Positions 44,711 through 54,129 of a stretch of DNA of 64,000 nucleotides are shown in pieces. The translations under genes and the position numbers were made by a program. The stretch is from Lachnospiraceae bacterium AM48-27BH (GTDB lineage Bacteria > Bacillota > Clostridia > Lachnospirales > Lachnospiraceae): assembly GCA_003478355.1 (NCBI GenBank), contig QUFC01000002.1, positions 124,001 to 188,000 of the forward strand, read 5' to 3'. How positions within the stretch are numbered: the stretch's first letter is position 1; each line of letters begins with the position of its first letter. The notes below the pieces were generated by a model, which was given only the letters and a program-made list of their open reading frames with translations, was not told the origin of the DNA and ran no database searches.

Positions 44711-46656
44711 CCTTCATAGATACTTTTATTTCGATAAGCACTCCACTCCGTCTCAAATGCACCTGGCGCCGGTATCTCTCCTAACGGGTGGCGCAGACGC
44801 ATCTTGGCTTCACATGTTCCCGATGGGCATAACCAGGTCTCCTGGATCTGTTCCTGATGCGCCAGCCCATCCTCTCCATCCAGGGAAAATCGTACCAGAT
44901 CCGGTATGGTGACCGCACCGTTCTCATCCTGATAAATGGCAGAACCCCGGCTTTTTCCACCAGACAGACGGTATTCTTTCATTGCGGAGAGATACATCTG
45001 CTGACACAGCCGCTGATCATAATACCGATACCATGCTGCTTCTTCTGTCCATCCAGCTGGCACAGTGACCGTTTGCGCAGCCTTTCTATCCTGCCACTGT
45101 TCCCGCTCTGCACAGATCTCTTCCAGCATCTCTTCGATCGCTTCCGGATCTCGCAGCATCGCTGCCGCCTGGCTCATCTGCATCGCAGCCTTTTTTTCCT
45201 GTTCTTTCCAATATCCTGAATTCTTTTGGGCGGCCCATTGTCCAAGACAGATCCGTTCGTCCGCAAGTCTAAGCAACCGTTCCATTTCTTCCTGGCTCCA
45301 GCTTCGTTTTTCCTCTTTATGCGCTGCAATATACTGAGCTGCTCTTGTAGAGCCGACCTGACCGGAATTTAAGGCGCTTCCACCCGGTCGGTAGATGCCA
45401 TGCGTCGCTGCTGCCTCTCCAACTGCAAAAATTCCCCTGATATTCGTCTGCCACCAGCCATCCACAGCCAGTCCGCCGTTGTTATGCTGCGCACAGACCG
45501 CCACCTCCAGCATCTCGTGTGCCAGATCAACGCCATGCTCCTTATAAAAATCAACTGCCAGCGGATTTAACTGCCATAAGCGCTCGATCGGTGTTTTCTG
45601 ACAGGCCCCTGCCCGTTCAAGATACGTGCGGCACTCCTCAGAAAGTCCCTGGAAATCCACTTCTTTTCCGCCGCAATTATCCCGGTAATCCAGCCATACG
45701 CGTCTTCCTTTTACGAAGATCTCCCGGTAAACCAACAGATCGATCATGGATGAACCATCTGCGACCTTTCTGGCATCAAATGGCCACTGATATCCCTTTA
45801 AAAAGATCATATTCATCGCCGCTTTGGTGTCCGGGTAATAGTCTAATAAAAACTCCTGCGGATCATCTCCACTCTGATCAGTAGAGACAAACCGTGGAAG
45901 CACCTGCATATAGCTTCCACTGACATTCCATCTTGGATGTAAGGAGGCCAGTCCATACTGCCACTCCGTCAGGTTTTTTCCTTTCACACCAGCCTCAAAT
46001 GCCAGACCACTCGCACCATGCTGACTGACCGGATACACACTCTGTCCATAAATCCCGGCCGGCCCGCCTGTGGCATAGACCAGATTCGTGCAGCGGATCA
46101 GCAGATGTGCTCCATTTTTTGTGTTCATGCACAGGATCCCAAACAATTTTTCTCCATCACTTAAGATGCGGATCACCTGATGATGATCCAGGATCTCGAT
46201 CTTCTTTTCACGGACTGCCTGCTCCAGCTTCTCTGTCATATACCGCGATGTATACGGTCCCACACTGGTTCCCCGGTCATTCGGATCGTGATCCGTCTTA
46301 TATCCCACATATTCCCCGTAGACATTATGCGGAAATGGCACCCCGAGCTCTACCAGCTTAAAAAATCCCTGACAGGACAACGCCGCTTCACACAAGGCAT
46401 GTTCACCGTCCACGCAGCCACCATCATACAACACCTGCGCCAGCTTCCGCACACTGTCAGGTGCATCCCCTGCCAGAGACAGCTTATAGTACGTCTGCTT
46501 ATCGGAGCCTGTATTACGCGAGGTTCCCCAATTCATGTTCTCTGTCACGAGCGCCAGATCCCGGACTCCATACTGAAAAAGCCTGTCCGCGGCATTCAGT
46601 CCTGCTGCACCTGAACCAACCACTACGGTGTGAATCTCTCTTACATCCATTCTCAT
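44707..46656 (-). CDS. FAD-dependent oxidoreductase, fumarate reductase flavoprotein-like
   Basis: The 649-residue protein has the FAD site VVVGSGAAGLNAADRLF, the conserved NNGGLAVD block and GEAAATHGIYRPGGSALNSG near residue 410, as in FrdA/SdhA/NadB. A helical C-terminal domain of about 200 residues follows. There is no signal peptide or haem motif. Family members reduce activated C=C bonds or oxidise the reverse. AGGAG precedes ATG 46656, 6 bp after the SDR gene. The substrate is unknown; the company of an OYE-type reductase and an SDR suggests stepwise reduction of one compound. Confidence 0.85.
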   Translation of the reverse strand: MRMDVREIHTVVVGSGAAGLNAADRLFQYGVRDLALVTENMNWGTSRNTGSDKQTYYKLSLAGDAPDSVRKLAQVLYDGGCVDGEHALCEAALSCQGFFKLVELGVPFPHNVYGEYVGYKTDHDPNDRGTSVGPYTSRYMTEKLEQAVREKKIEILDHHQVIRILSDGEKLFGILCMNTKNGAHLLIRCTNLVYATGGPAGIYGQSVYPVSQHGASGLAFEAGVKGKNLTEWQYGLASLHPRWNVSGSYMQVLPRFVSTDQSGDDPQEFLLDYYPDTKAAMNMIFLKGYQWPFDARKVADGSSMIDLLVYREIFVKGRRVWLDYRDNCGGKEVDFQGLSEECRTYLERAGACQKTPIERLWQLNPLAVDFYKEHGVDLAHEMLEVAVCAQHNNGGLAVDGWWQTNIRGIFAVGEAAATHGIYRPGGSALNSGQVGSTRAAQYIAAHKEEKRSWSQEEMERLLRLADERICLGQWAAQKNSGYWKEQEKKAAMQMSQAAAMLRDPEAIEEMLEEICAEREQWQDRKAAQTVTVPAGWTEEAAWYRYYDQRLCQQMYLSAMKEYRLSGGKSRGSAIYQDENGAVTIPDLVRFSLDGEDGLAHQEQIQETWLCPSGTCEAKMRLRHPLGEIPAPGAFETEWSAYRNKSIYEG

Positions 46657-46662
46657 GCTCTC

Positions 46663-47430
46663 CTACAGTCTTTTTATATGAAAACCACCATCAATATCGA
46701 TATAATTGCCCGTTGTATACAAGAATTGATCGGAGCAAAGGGCACTTACCGCACCAGCAACATCCTCCGGTGTCCCCCATCTTGGGATCGGAAAGGTTCC
46801 TTCTGCGATAAGTCGGTCATATTTTTCCTTCACTGTGCTGGTCATGTCCGTCATGATGACGCCTGGGCGTACCTCATGGACCAGGATTCCTTCTCCTGCC
46901 AGCCGGTCGGCAAATAACTTCGTGATCATGGCGATAGCACTCTTGGAAATGCAATACTCACCGCGGCTGATGGAAGAAACCTCAGCAGAGCAGGAGCCTA
47001 CATTCACAATGGTTCCACGCTTTCTTCCGATCACCTCCTGCTTTAACATCTGATTGGCCACCAGCTGTGTCAAAAACATGGTTCCCTTGGCATTGATCCC
47101 CATCACACGGTCATAGCTTTCTTCCGTCATCTCAAGAAGATCTGCCCTTACAAGTGGTGCCACACCAGCGTTGTTGACCAGCACATCGATCCGGCCAAAT
47201 GTCTCAATGGTCTCCTCCACCAGCCGCTTCCGGTCCTCCCGGTTATCGATTGTTCCAGAAATATAATGCCAGGTGATCCCTGCTTCCTCTAACTCTTTTA
47301 GATGCTCCATGCAGTCCTCTAAGGGCTTCGTGGCAAATACCACCACCTGATACCCGTCAAGCCCCAGCTGTTTTGCGATCGCAAGCCCGATCCCGCGGCT
47401 TCCTCCTGTGACGATTGCTGTCTGTTTCAT
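46663..47430 (-). CDS. Short-chain dehydrogenase/reductase
   Basis: The start is ATG 47430 (MKQTAIVTGGSRGIGLAIAK), 6 nt after AGGAGGAGA, so this is a separate 255-residue protein. It has the SDR cofactor site TGGSRGIG, NNAGVAP, the catalytic YCISK (Tyr-x-x-x-Lys) with the Ser of VGSCSAEVSS, and the C-terminal NYIDIDGGFH. Classical SDRs reduce ketones or oxidise alcohols with NAD(P)H. A frame error upstream makes it look fused to the OYE-type enzyme. The stop of that gene and this ATG overlap as ATGA. Confidence 0.9.
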   Translation of the reverse strand: MKQTAIVTGGSRGIGLAIAKQLGLDGYQVVVFATKPLEDCMEHLKELEEAGITWHYISGTIDNREDRKRLVEETIETFGRIDVLVNNAGVAPLVRADLLEMTEESYDRVMGINAKGTMFLTQLVANQMLKQEVIGRKRGTIVNVGSCSAEVSSISRGEYCISKSAIAMITKLFADRLAGEGILVHEVRPGVIMTDMTSTVKEKYDRLIAEGTFPIPRWGTPEDVAGAVSALCSDQFLYTTGNYIDIDGGFHIKRL

Positions 47431-48756
47431 CGATTCTCCTCCTGATATTCCCGATAATATTTCAGATAATTTTCTGGATTTCTCACCACACATCCGGTCG
47501 GTTTCCCTGCACGGATCAGATCCCCGCACTTTCCGCATGTCACACACACCTTTTCGATCGATCCGTCCGGTATCCCGGATCTGATTTGGGAAGTCTGGAT
47601 CCGCAAATGACAAACGCCCAAACAGCATCTGGTCACAAAGTCCCTCTTCGATTGCTCCTGCCGCATACAGATCGGAATACTGTCTTAAATAGGTAGGTGC
47701 AGATGCAGAGATTGCCATCTGCGGCACTGCTTTTTTCACTTCTCCGATCCCATGGATCATTCTGGCGATCCCATAAAGCGGATGCTCATCCGGGATATAT
47801 TTGCCCATATCATATGGACGGGTCACATGGATGCTCACGTAAGGATTGCCCATGGTCAGATTCACCATCGGCATCTGGTAGTCCTCGTGAAGCTCACGGA
47901 TCAGCCGGATCGGTTCTTCTAAGTTTGGAATGATCCCCTCTCCTTCCTTGACACCAAAGCCATATGGATATGCAAAGCCATCGTAAATGCCGATCCGGGC
48001 AGTCACTAGAAACTGATCTGTCTCATAAGCCTTTGCCGCCTGGATCCCGTTGCGCAGCAGTCTGGTTCTGTTTTCAAAACTTCCACCATACATGCCAGGA
48101 CGGATATATGCAGAGGATAACTCCGCCAGCAGATAACCATGGCAGGATTTGATATCTACTGCATCAAAGCCGGCCTCTCTCGCGAGCCATGCCGCTTCCC
48201 CGAATTTCTCCTCCAGAGATTTCAGATAATCATCCGACACGATGCAGCTGTCATCTGCCTTTCTTAATTTTTCATATTCCGGATGACGGTATGCGATCAT
48301 CGGAGCCGGTTTTCCCTGAGGATTGGAATAACGGCCACTGTGATTGGCCTGCATCACCAGATACGGAGCAAAGCCATTGGCTCTTCGTCCCGCCTCCTTC
48401 ACCGCTTCCGTCATTTTCTTATATGCATCCAGGTTGTCTCTGGTCAACATCAGCTGATGGAGACTTGATCTTCCCTCTGGTACGATAGAAATCGCTTCAA
48501 ACCAGATCATGCCACTTCCACCCTCTGCTTCTCTCACATAACGGTTGACCGTAAGCTCCGAAGGCGAACCGTCCGGAAGTCCATCTGCACCCTCCATCGG
48601 CGCAATGCCGACCCGGTTCGGAAGTGTCACATGTCCAAAGGTATACGGTGTCATCAGGATCTTCGTGTCCTTTGCCAGAGGAAGCTGGATTTCAAGCTCC
48701 TTTGCCTTTTCTTTTAATTCATCCAGTGTCCGGTAATGAAAACGTTCATGCTGCAT
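47427..48756 (-). pseudogene. NADH:flavin oxidoreductase (old yellow enzyme family), frameshift near the 3' end
   Basis: From ATG 48756 (GGAGG upstream) the TIM barrel shows LPNRVGIAPMEGADGLPDGS, QANHSGRYSNPQGKPAPMIA and FDAVDIKSCHGYLLAELSSA, as in BaiCD, FadH and enoate reductases. At 47551-47554 an A run of wrong length shifts the frame; the correct end reads KVCVTCGKCGDLIRAGKPTG-CVVRNPE and stops at 47427. The four Cys fit a [4Fe-4S] site of this family. The C-terminal FAD/NADH half of FadH-type enzymes is absent, so it needs another electron donor. First gene of the redox operon. Confidence 0.85.
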
Positions 48757-48779
48757 CTTCACATTCCTCCATTTAATCT

Positions 48780-48808
48780 TTGAATTTTTCTTCTTCTTGC
48801 TTTATACT
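48780..48808 (+). promoter_or_regulatory. Promoter for the AraC regulator gene
   Basis: TTGAAT (48780-48785) and TATACT (48803-48808) are 17 bases apart. It lies in the 135-bp space between the divergent regulator and operon, so regulator binding here could control both. Confidence 0.55.
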
Positions 48809-48891
48809 AAGATCGTAATGATTCAATTTCTTCACAATCACAAGCAAAAATCAACTTTTTGATTTTTATCCTTTAGAAAGCAGGTACCTGT

Positions 48892-49722
48892 ATGGATTGC
48901 ACACACATTCCTGAGATCAGTTGTTTTTATTCTGATACCATCGCCAGCCACATCTTAAATCCGTCCGCTCACTTTGAATATGAGATGATCCTGGTCACAG
49001 ATGGTTCTGCACAGGTTCAGATCCATGATAGAACGTATCCGCTCCAACGCGGAAGTCTGCTTTTTATCAGCCGCCTGGAACAGCACCAGTTCTGCATCGT
49101 AAAGGAGCCTTACTGCCGCTACGTCCTTTCTGTCTCCAGTGATCTGCTCCTCTCCCATTTAAATGAGCCTCGTCTGGCTTCTATCTTTATGCAGCGGCCG
49201 GAATATTTTTCTCATGTAGTCCAGTTAAACGAGGAGCAGTTAGCGTATTTTCTTCCATTTTTTCAAAAGAGCGCTGATGAGTATGAAAAACAACCTGATT
49301 TTTATACTCTCCAGAGTATTGCCATGCTCCTTTCGATCCTGATCAGCCTGTACCGGCTCTATCCAAATGCCTTCCCCATGGAAGACTCCAGCTCTCTGTC
49401 TGCTGCAGTTTTGAATGCCCAGATCTATGTCAGCAGGCATTTCAACCGGAAGCTGACTCTTCAGGAAATTGCTGACCAGTGTTTCCTCAACCGTCACACG
49501 CTGTCTCTGGCCTTTAAGGAAATCGTTGGAATTACCTTCAAGGAATACCTGCTCCTGTTCCGGATCACAGAGGCCAAAAAGCTTCTGCTCACCACGGACC
49601 TCAGCATCGCACAGATTGGAGAATCCGTAGGCTATATCAATGTGAATAACTTCTTAAAGATCTTTCGGGAAAAGGAACGTATCACTCCGCTCCAGTATCG
49701 GAAGCAACACCTTTCCCATTAA
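48892..49722 (+). CDS. AraC-family transcriptional regulator
   Basis: The 276-residue protein has an N-terminal cupin sensor domain (HFEYEMILVTDGSAQVQIHD) and two C-terminal helix-turn-helix units (LTLQEIADQCFLNRHTLSLA and LSIAQIGESVGYINVNNFLK) ending FREKERITPLQYRK. Such regulators usually sense a small carbon compound and activate a neighbouring operon. It is read away from the OYE-SDR-FAD-Gfo operon across 135 bp and is the obvious controller. Confidence 0.88.
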   Translation: MDCTHIPEISCFYSDTIASHILNPSAHFEYEMILVTDGSAQVQIHDRTYPLQRGSLLFISRLEQHQFCIVKEPYCRYVLSVSSDLLLSHLNEPRLASIFMQRPEYFSHVVQLNEEQLAYFLPFFQKSADEYEKQPDFYTLQSIAMLLSILISLYRLYPNAFPMEDSSSLSAAVLNAQIYVSRHFNRKLTLQEIADQCFLNRHTLSLAFKEIVGITFKEYLLLFRITEAKKLLLTTDLSIAQIGESVGYINVNNFLKIFREKERITPLQYRKQHLSH

Positions 49723-49733
49723 TCCTATTATAG

Positions 49734-49764
49734 AAAAAAGCACTTTCCGAAGAAAGTGCTTTTT
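49734..49764 (+). terminator. Terminator after the AraC gene
   Basis: AAAAAAGCACTTTC and GAAAGTGCTTTTT form a perfect stem with a CGAA loop and a T run. Confidence 0.85.
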
Positions 49765-49806
49765 ATCTGCAAAAATATGCTTTTTGTTACTAACTGTTTT
49801 CAACCC

Positions 49807-51693
49807 CTAATCTAATTCCTTCAGTCCCGTATACAGCTCATAATACCGTCCCCTCATGGCAAGCAGATCCTCATGATCACCTCGTTCGATGATCTGCCCC
49901 TGTTCCAGAACCATAATCGCATTGGCATTGCGGACAGTAGAAAGCCGGTGGGCGATCACGAAAGTCGTGCGGTCTGCCATCAGACGGTCCATGCCCTTTT
50001 CGATGTGCTTCTCGGTTCTCGTATCAACAGAACTGGTCGCCTCATCTAAGATCAGGATCGGCGCTTTGGAAATCGCTGCGCGGGCAATGTTTAAGAGCTG
50101 TCTCTGGCCCTGGCTTAAATTTGCGCCGTCACCCTCAAGCATCGTGTCATAGCCGTGAGGCAGACGCATGATAAAGGAATGGGCAGAAGCCGTCTTTGCA
50201 GCCTGGATCACCTCTTCATCTGTCGCATCCAGTCTTCCGTAACGGATATTTTCCCGGACGGTTCCTGTAAACAGATGCGTATCCTGCAGCACCATCGCGA
50301 TATTTCTTCTTAACTCATCCCGCTTGAGATGCCGGATATCCACTCCATCAATCGTGATCGAACCAGACTGGATATCATAGAAACGATTCAGAAGGTTGGT
50401 GATCGTGGTCTTTCCTGCACCGGTAGAACCAACAAAAGCGATCTTCTGTCCAGGCTTTGCATATAAACTGATATTCTTTAAGATCACCTTGTCCGGCGTG
50501 TAACCAAAGGTGACATCCTTTAATTCTACATGGCCGGTCATCGGCTGGAGAGTCACGGCATCTGCATCATCTGCCTGTTCCGGCTGCTCATCCATGATAG
50601 CAAACACACGTTCTGCACCAGCCAGTGCTGAGAATACATTGCTGACCTGCATGGAGATCTCATTGATCGGACGGCTGAACTGTCTGGAGAAATTTAAAAA
50701 CACGGTCAGACCACCGACATCAAAATTTTTAAAGATACATAACAGACCGCCGATGCAGGCTGTCAGGGAATAATTCACCTGGCTTAAATTTCCCATCACC
50801 GGACCCATGATACCTCCAAAGAACTGGGCTTTGATCTGGTTATCTCTTAAGTCTTTATTTAACAAGGCAAATTCTTCCTTTGCCACATTCTCATGACAGA
50901 ATACCTTGATGACCTTCTGTCCACTGATCATTTCTTCAATATAGCCATTCACCGCGCCAAGAGAAGTCTGCTGGGCAGAGAAATATTTCTGGCTGCGTCT
51001 GGCAACCATACCGCCCGCCTTCATCATCAACGGGATCATAATGATCGTCACTATGGTCAGATAAAGATTGGTGTAGATCATCAAAAACAGGGTTCCAACA
51101 ATGCTTAAAGCGCCGGAAAACAACTGTACTAATGTGTTGGAAAGCATCTGGCCGATGGTATCCACATCGTTGGTGAAACGGCTCATTAAATCACCGTTAT
51201 TGTTGGTATCGTAAAAACGGACCGGAAGATTCTGCATCTTCGTAAACAGATCGTTACGGATCTTCTGCAGGGCATTCTGGGCTACGGTCAGCATAACCTT
51301 TGCCTGAGCATAGTTTGCTGCCACGCCAACTGCATAGACCAGAGCCAACACTACCAGAGCTTTTGCCAGTCCCGCCACATCGCCGCGGCTTCCGTCAGTC
51401 GGGGCAATGTAAGTGTTGATGATCGGGCGGAGCATATAGGAACCCGCCAGACTGGCTATGGTATTGACGATCACACAGAAAAACGCCAGCATCATCTTAG
51501 ATTTATCTTCATTTAAGTAACCCATCAGACGTTTTATGGTTGCTTTATTGTTCTTTGGCGTTCCTTTTGCCATACGGCCGCCTCCAGGACCTCCCGGTCC
51601 ATGCCCCATACCGCGTTTTGGAGCTGCCACTTCTCTGCCGTAACGGTGCTTTAAGCTTTCCATCCGTCTTTTTTCATTTGCTGTCATGCTCAT
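49807..51693 (-). CDS. ABC multidrug exporter half-transporter (ATPase plus membrane domain)
   Basis: The 628-residue half-transporter has a polar N-terminal tail (GMGHGPGGPGGGR), six membrane helices and an ATPase with Walker A GSTGAGKTT, signature LSQGQ, Walker B ILILDEATSS and H-loop VIAHRLST. The catalytic Glu is present, but the signature differs from LSGGQ. Together with the next gene (ATGA overlap) it forms a heterodimer of the BmrCD/TM287-288 type that exports drugs or lipophilic compounds. Confidence 0.92.
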   Translation of the reverse strand: MSMTANEKRRMESLKHRYGREVAAPKRGMGHGPGGPGGGRMAKGTPKNNKATIKRLMGYLNEDKSKMMLAFFCVIVNTIASLAGSYMLRPIINTYIAPTDGSRGDVAGLAKALVVLALVYAVGVAANYAQAKVMLTVAQNALQKIRNDLFTKMQNLPVRFYDTNNNGDLMSRFTNDVDTIGQMLSNTLVQLFSGALSIVGTLFLMIYTNLYLTIVTIIMIPLMMKAGGMVARRSQKYFSAQQTSLGAVNGYIEEMISGQKVIKVFCHENVAKEEFALLNKDLRDNQIKAQFFGGIMGPVMGNLSQVNYSLTACIGGLLCIFKNFDVGGLTVFLNFSRQFSRPINEISMQVSNVFSALAGAERVFAIMDEQPEQADDADAVTLQPMTGHVELKDVTFGYTPDKVILKNISLYAKPGQKIAFVGSTGAGKTTITNLLNRFYDIQSGSITIDGVDIRHLKRDELRRNIAMVLQDTHLFTGTVRENIRYGRLDATDEEVIQAAKTASAHSFIMRLPHGYDTMLEGDGANLSQGQRQLLNIARAAISKAPILILDEATSSVDTRTEKHIEKGMDRLMADRTTFVIAHRLSTVRNANAIMVLEQGQIIERGDHEDLLAMRGRYYELYTGLKELD

Positions 51694-53432
51694 GATGCGC
51701 TTACCTCCTTCTCACGGTCTCTCTGTGAGTAATAGATCTCCTGGTAAGCCTCACAGTTCTTCATCAGTTCTTCGTGGGTTCCCATGCCGATGATCCTGCC
51801 ATCATCCAGAACGATGATCTTGTCTGCGCTTTCCACAGAACCGATCCGCTGGGCAATGATGATCTTGGTGGTATCCTTTAAGGTGGTGCTGAAGCTTTCC
51901 CGGATCTTTGCTTCCGTTGCAGTATCGACTGCACTGGTGCTGTCATCCAGGATCAGGATCTTCGGCTTCTTTAATAATGCCCTGGCAATACAGAGTCTCT
52001 GTTTCTGACCGCCTGATACATTGGAGCCGCCCTGTCCCAGGTCAGAATCATACCCATTCGTGAAAGATGTAACAAACCCATCTGCCTGAGCTGCTTTCGC
52101 TGCATTTCTTACCTCTTCCTCGCTGGCTTCTTCATTGCCCCAGCGCAGGTTCTCGTCGATGGTTCCAGAGAATAAGACATTTTTCTGAAGTACCATACCG
52201 ACACCGTCACGCAGATTCTTTAAGGAATATTCTCTTACATCCACGCCATCTACCAGCACCTGTCCCTCGGTTACATCGTAAAGTCTTGGGATCAGCTGCA
52301 CCAGAGAGGTCTTGCCGCTTCCGGTGGTTCCAATGATACCCAGAACCTTTCCAGGTTCCGCAGTGAAATTAATGTGTTCCAGGATCTTCTCGCCGCCCTC
52401 ATTGCTGTAGCTGAAAGCAACATCCTTAAATTCCACTTTTCCTTCCGTCACCTTCAGATCTTTTCTGGAAGCGTTCTCATCTGTTAAGTCGATCTCTGTA
52501 TCCAGCACCTCACTGATACGTTTTACGGAGGCAATGGCGCGGGAGCTCTGGAGAAGCACCATGGATAACATCATCAGGGACATCAGGATCTGTACGATAT
52601 AGGTAGTAAACGCAGTCAGGTCACCTACCTGCATGTTTCCTGCAATGATGATATTGCCGCCATACCAGACAACCGCCAGGGTCGTCACGTTCATGGCAAA
52701 CATCATGATCGGCATGGTCGCAATGACGATCTTCATGGCATTTAAACTACTGTCCTTTAAGTCCTGGTTCATGGTCTGGAATTTCTCTTCCTCATAATCT
52801 TCCCGGACAAAGGACTTGATCACCCTTACATTGGTCAACGCTTCCTGAATACCAGAATTTAATTTATCAATCTTCTTCTGCATCAGAGTAAAACGTGGAA
52901 ATGCCTTTACCATAATAGTCACAATGGCGATGGACAAAAATGGAATGACGATCAAAATGACCAATGCCAGCTTGGCATTCATCAGAAATGCCATGATCAG
53001 CGCACCGATCAACATACCCGGAGCACGAAACAATAACCGCAGTCCCATCATGGTCACGTTCTGTACCTGCTGGACATCATTCGTCAGACGGGTCACTAAA
53101 GATCCTGTACTGTACTGATCAATATTTTTAAAGGAAAAATTCTGCACTTTGGCAAATAACGCGTCACGCAGGTCGCTGGTAAAGCAGATAGAAGCCTTTG
53201 CAGAAAAATAAGCTCCTCCGATTCCCCCTGCTGCCATCACAATGGCAGTCAGCACCATAATGATGCCCATGCGGATAATATAACCGGTATCCCGGTCTGC
53301 CACACCGTTATTGATGATCATAGACATGAATTTCGGCAATAAGATCTCGCCGAACACCTCTGTCAGCATCAGAAGCGGTGCAAGTAAAAACGCCGATAAA
53401 TACGGCTTAATGTACGCTGCATATCGTTTCAC
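51690..53432 (-). CDS. ABC multidrug exporter half-transporter with degenerate ATP site
   Basis: The 580-residue half-transporter has six membrane helices, Walker A GTTGSGKTS and signature VSGGQ. In Walker B (ILILDDSTSA) the catalytic Glu is Asp, and the H-loop His is Gln (IIAQRIGSV). Those changes mark the non-hydrolysing site of heterodimeric exporters. The start is GTG 53432 after GAGAGG. It is followed by its partner and preceded by the MarR regulator, all in one operon. Confidence 0.92.
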   Translation of the reverse strand: MKRYAAYIKPYLSAFLLAPLLMLTEVFGEILLPKFMSMIINNGVADRDTGYIIRMGIIMVLTAIVMAAGGIGGAYFSAKASICFTSDLRDALFAKVQNFSFKNIDQYSTGSLVTRLTNDVQQVQNVTMMGLRLLFRAPGMLIGALIMAFLMNAKLALVILIVIPFLSIAIVTIMVKAFPRFTLMQKKIDKLNSGIQEALTNVRVIKSFVREDYEEEKFQTMNQDLKDSSLNAMKIVIATMPIMMFAMNVTTLAVVWYGGNIIIAGNMQVGDLTAFTTYIVQILMSLMMLSMVLLQSSRAIASVKRISEVLDTEIDLTDENASRKDLKVTEGKVEFKDVAFSYSNEGGEKILEHINFTAEPGKVLGIIGTTGSGKTSLVQLIPRLYDVTEGQVLVDGVDVREYSLKNLRDGVGMVLQKNVLFSGTIDENLRWGNEEASEEEVRNAAKAAQADGFVTSFTNGYDSDLGQGGSNVSGGQKQRLCIARALLKKPKILILDDSTSAVDTATEAKIRESFSTTLKDTTKIIIAQRIGSVESADKIIVLDDGRIIGMGTHEELMKNCEAYQEIYYSQRDREKEVSAS

Positions 53433-53473
53433 TGATTCGTCCTCTCTTTCTGGTCAAGTTTAAAACCAGGTTT

Positions 53474-53950
53474 CTATTTCTCATTTTGGCAAATCCGTTC
53501 CAGATTGCCGCAGATCCGGTTCAGAGCGCCGCCGAAGGCCTTCAATTCCTCGTCCGAAAAGCCCCGAAACATTTCTTCTTCAATCCTCTGGAAGATATTC
53601 CGGCTCTCTTCCACCACTTTCTGCCCTTTTTCTGTAATGCAGATCTGGTTGAAGCGGTTGTCTCTCTGATCCAGCTCCTTCTGGATATATCCGCCCTGCT
53701 GCAGCTTCTTTAACGAAACCGCGATGGCTGAGGTGGACACCTCCTGCCGTTCCGCCAGTTCTGTCTGGGAAATATGCGGATTCTTCGCCAGGCACATGAG
53801 AATCCGGTGCTGGCTGCGATAAACCCCGGTCGTGCTTAACTCCTGCTCTACAACCTTCCGGTGCAGACGATTTAAACGGAAATACCATTCCAAGATTCTC
53901 TGCTCCCTGGTCTGTTCCCTGCTTTTATTCTGGTCATTATTACAAAACAC
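53474..53950 (-). CDS. MarR-family transcriptional regulator
   Basis: The start is GTG 53950, 5 nt after AAGGAGG; an upstream TTG (53980) has no ribosome site. The 158-residue protein has the winged helix NPHISQTELAERQEVSTSAI with the wing KELDQRDNRFNQICIT, flanked by dimerisation helices. MarR repressors release DNA on binding small phenolic or lipophilic ligands. A palindrome just after the promoter and the exporter genes downstream indicate autoregulated drug export. Confidence 0.9.
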   Translation of the reverse strand: MFCNNDQNKSREQTREQRILEWYFRLNRLHRKVVEQELSTTGVYRSQHRILMCLAKNPHISQTELAERQEVSTSAIAVSLKKLQQGGYIQKELDQRDNRFNQICITEKGQKVVEESRNIFQRIEEEMFRGFSDEELKAFGGALNRICGNLERICQNEK

Positions 53951-53989
53951 ACCTGCGCCTCCTTCTTTCTCATCTGCCAATTAACTACC

Positions 53990-54044
53990 TAACGGTTAAC
54001 TAGTTAATCGTTAGCATTATAATTGTTTTTGGGGGAAATTACAA
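53990..54044 (-). promoter_or_regulatory. Promoter and operator palindrome of the MarR-exporter operon
   Basis: On the minus strand TTGTAA (54039-54044) and a perfect TATAAT (54016-54021) are 17 bases apart. Immediately downstream, 53990-54013 is a 24-bp near-perfect palindrome (TAACGATTAAC TAGTTAACCGTTA, one mismatched pair), at the transcription start. This is the expected MarR-dimer site. Confidence 0.75.
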
Positions 54045-54129
54045 GGTGGGAAGTTGTGAAATTTTTGTGAACTATTTTTCCTAAAAGAGATATGTTTTGC
54101 TGATTATAAACACGTTCCAAGCTGTGAAG

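Noticed and set aside
46663..48762. One 699-residue OYE-SDR fusion gene
   Set aside because: The SDR has its own ribosome site and ATG, and the true OYE end is encoded in another frame. I list two genes and treat the fusion as an artefact.
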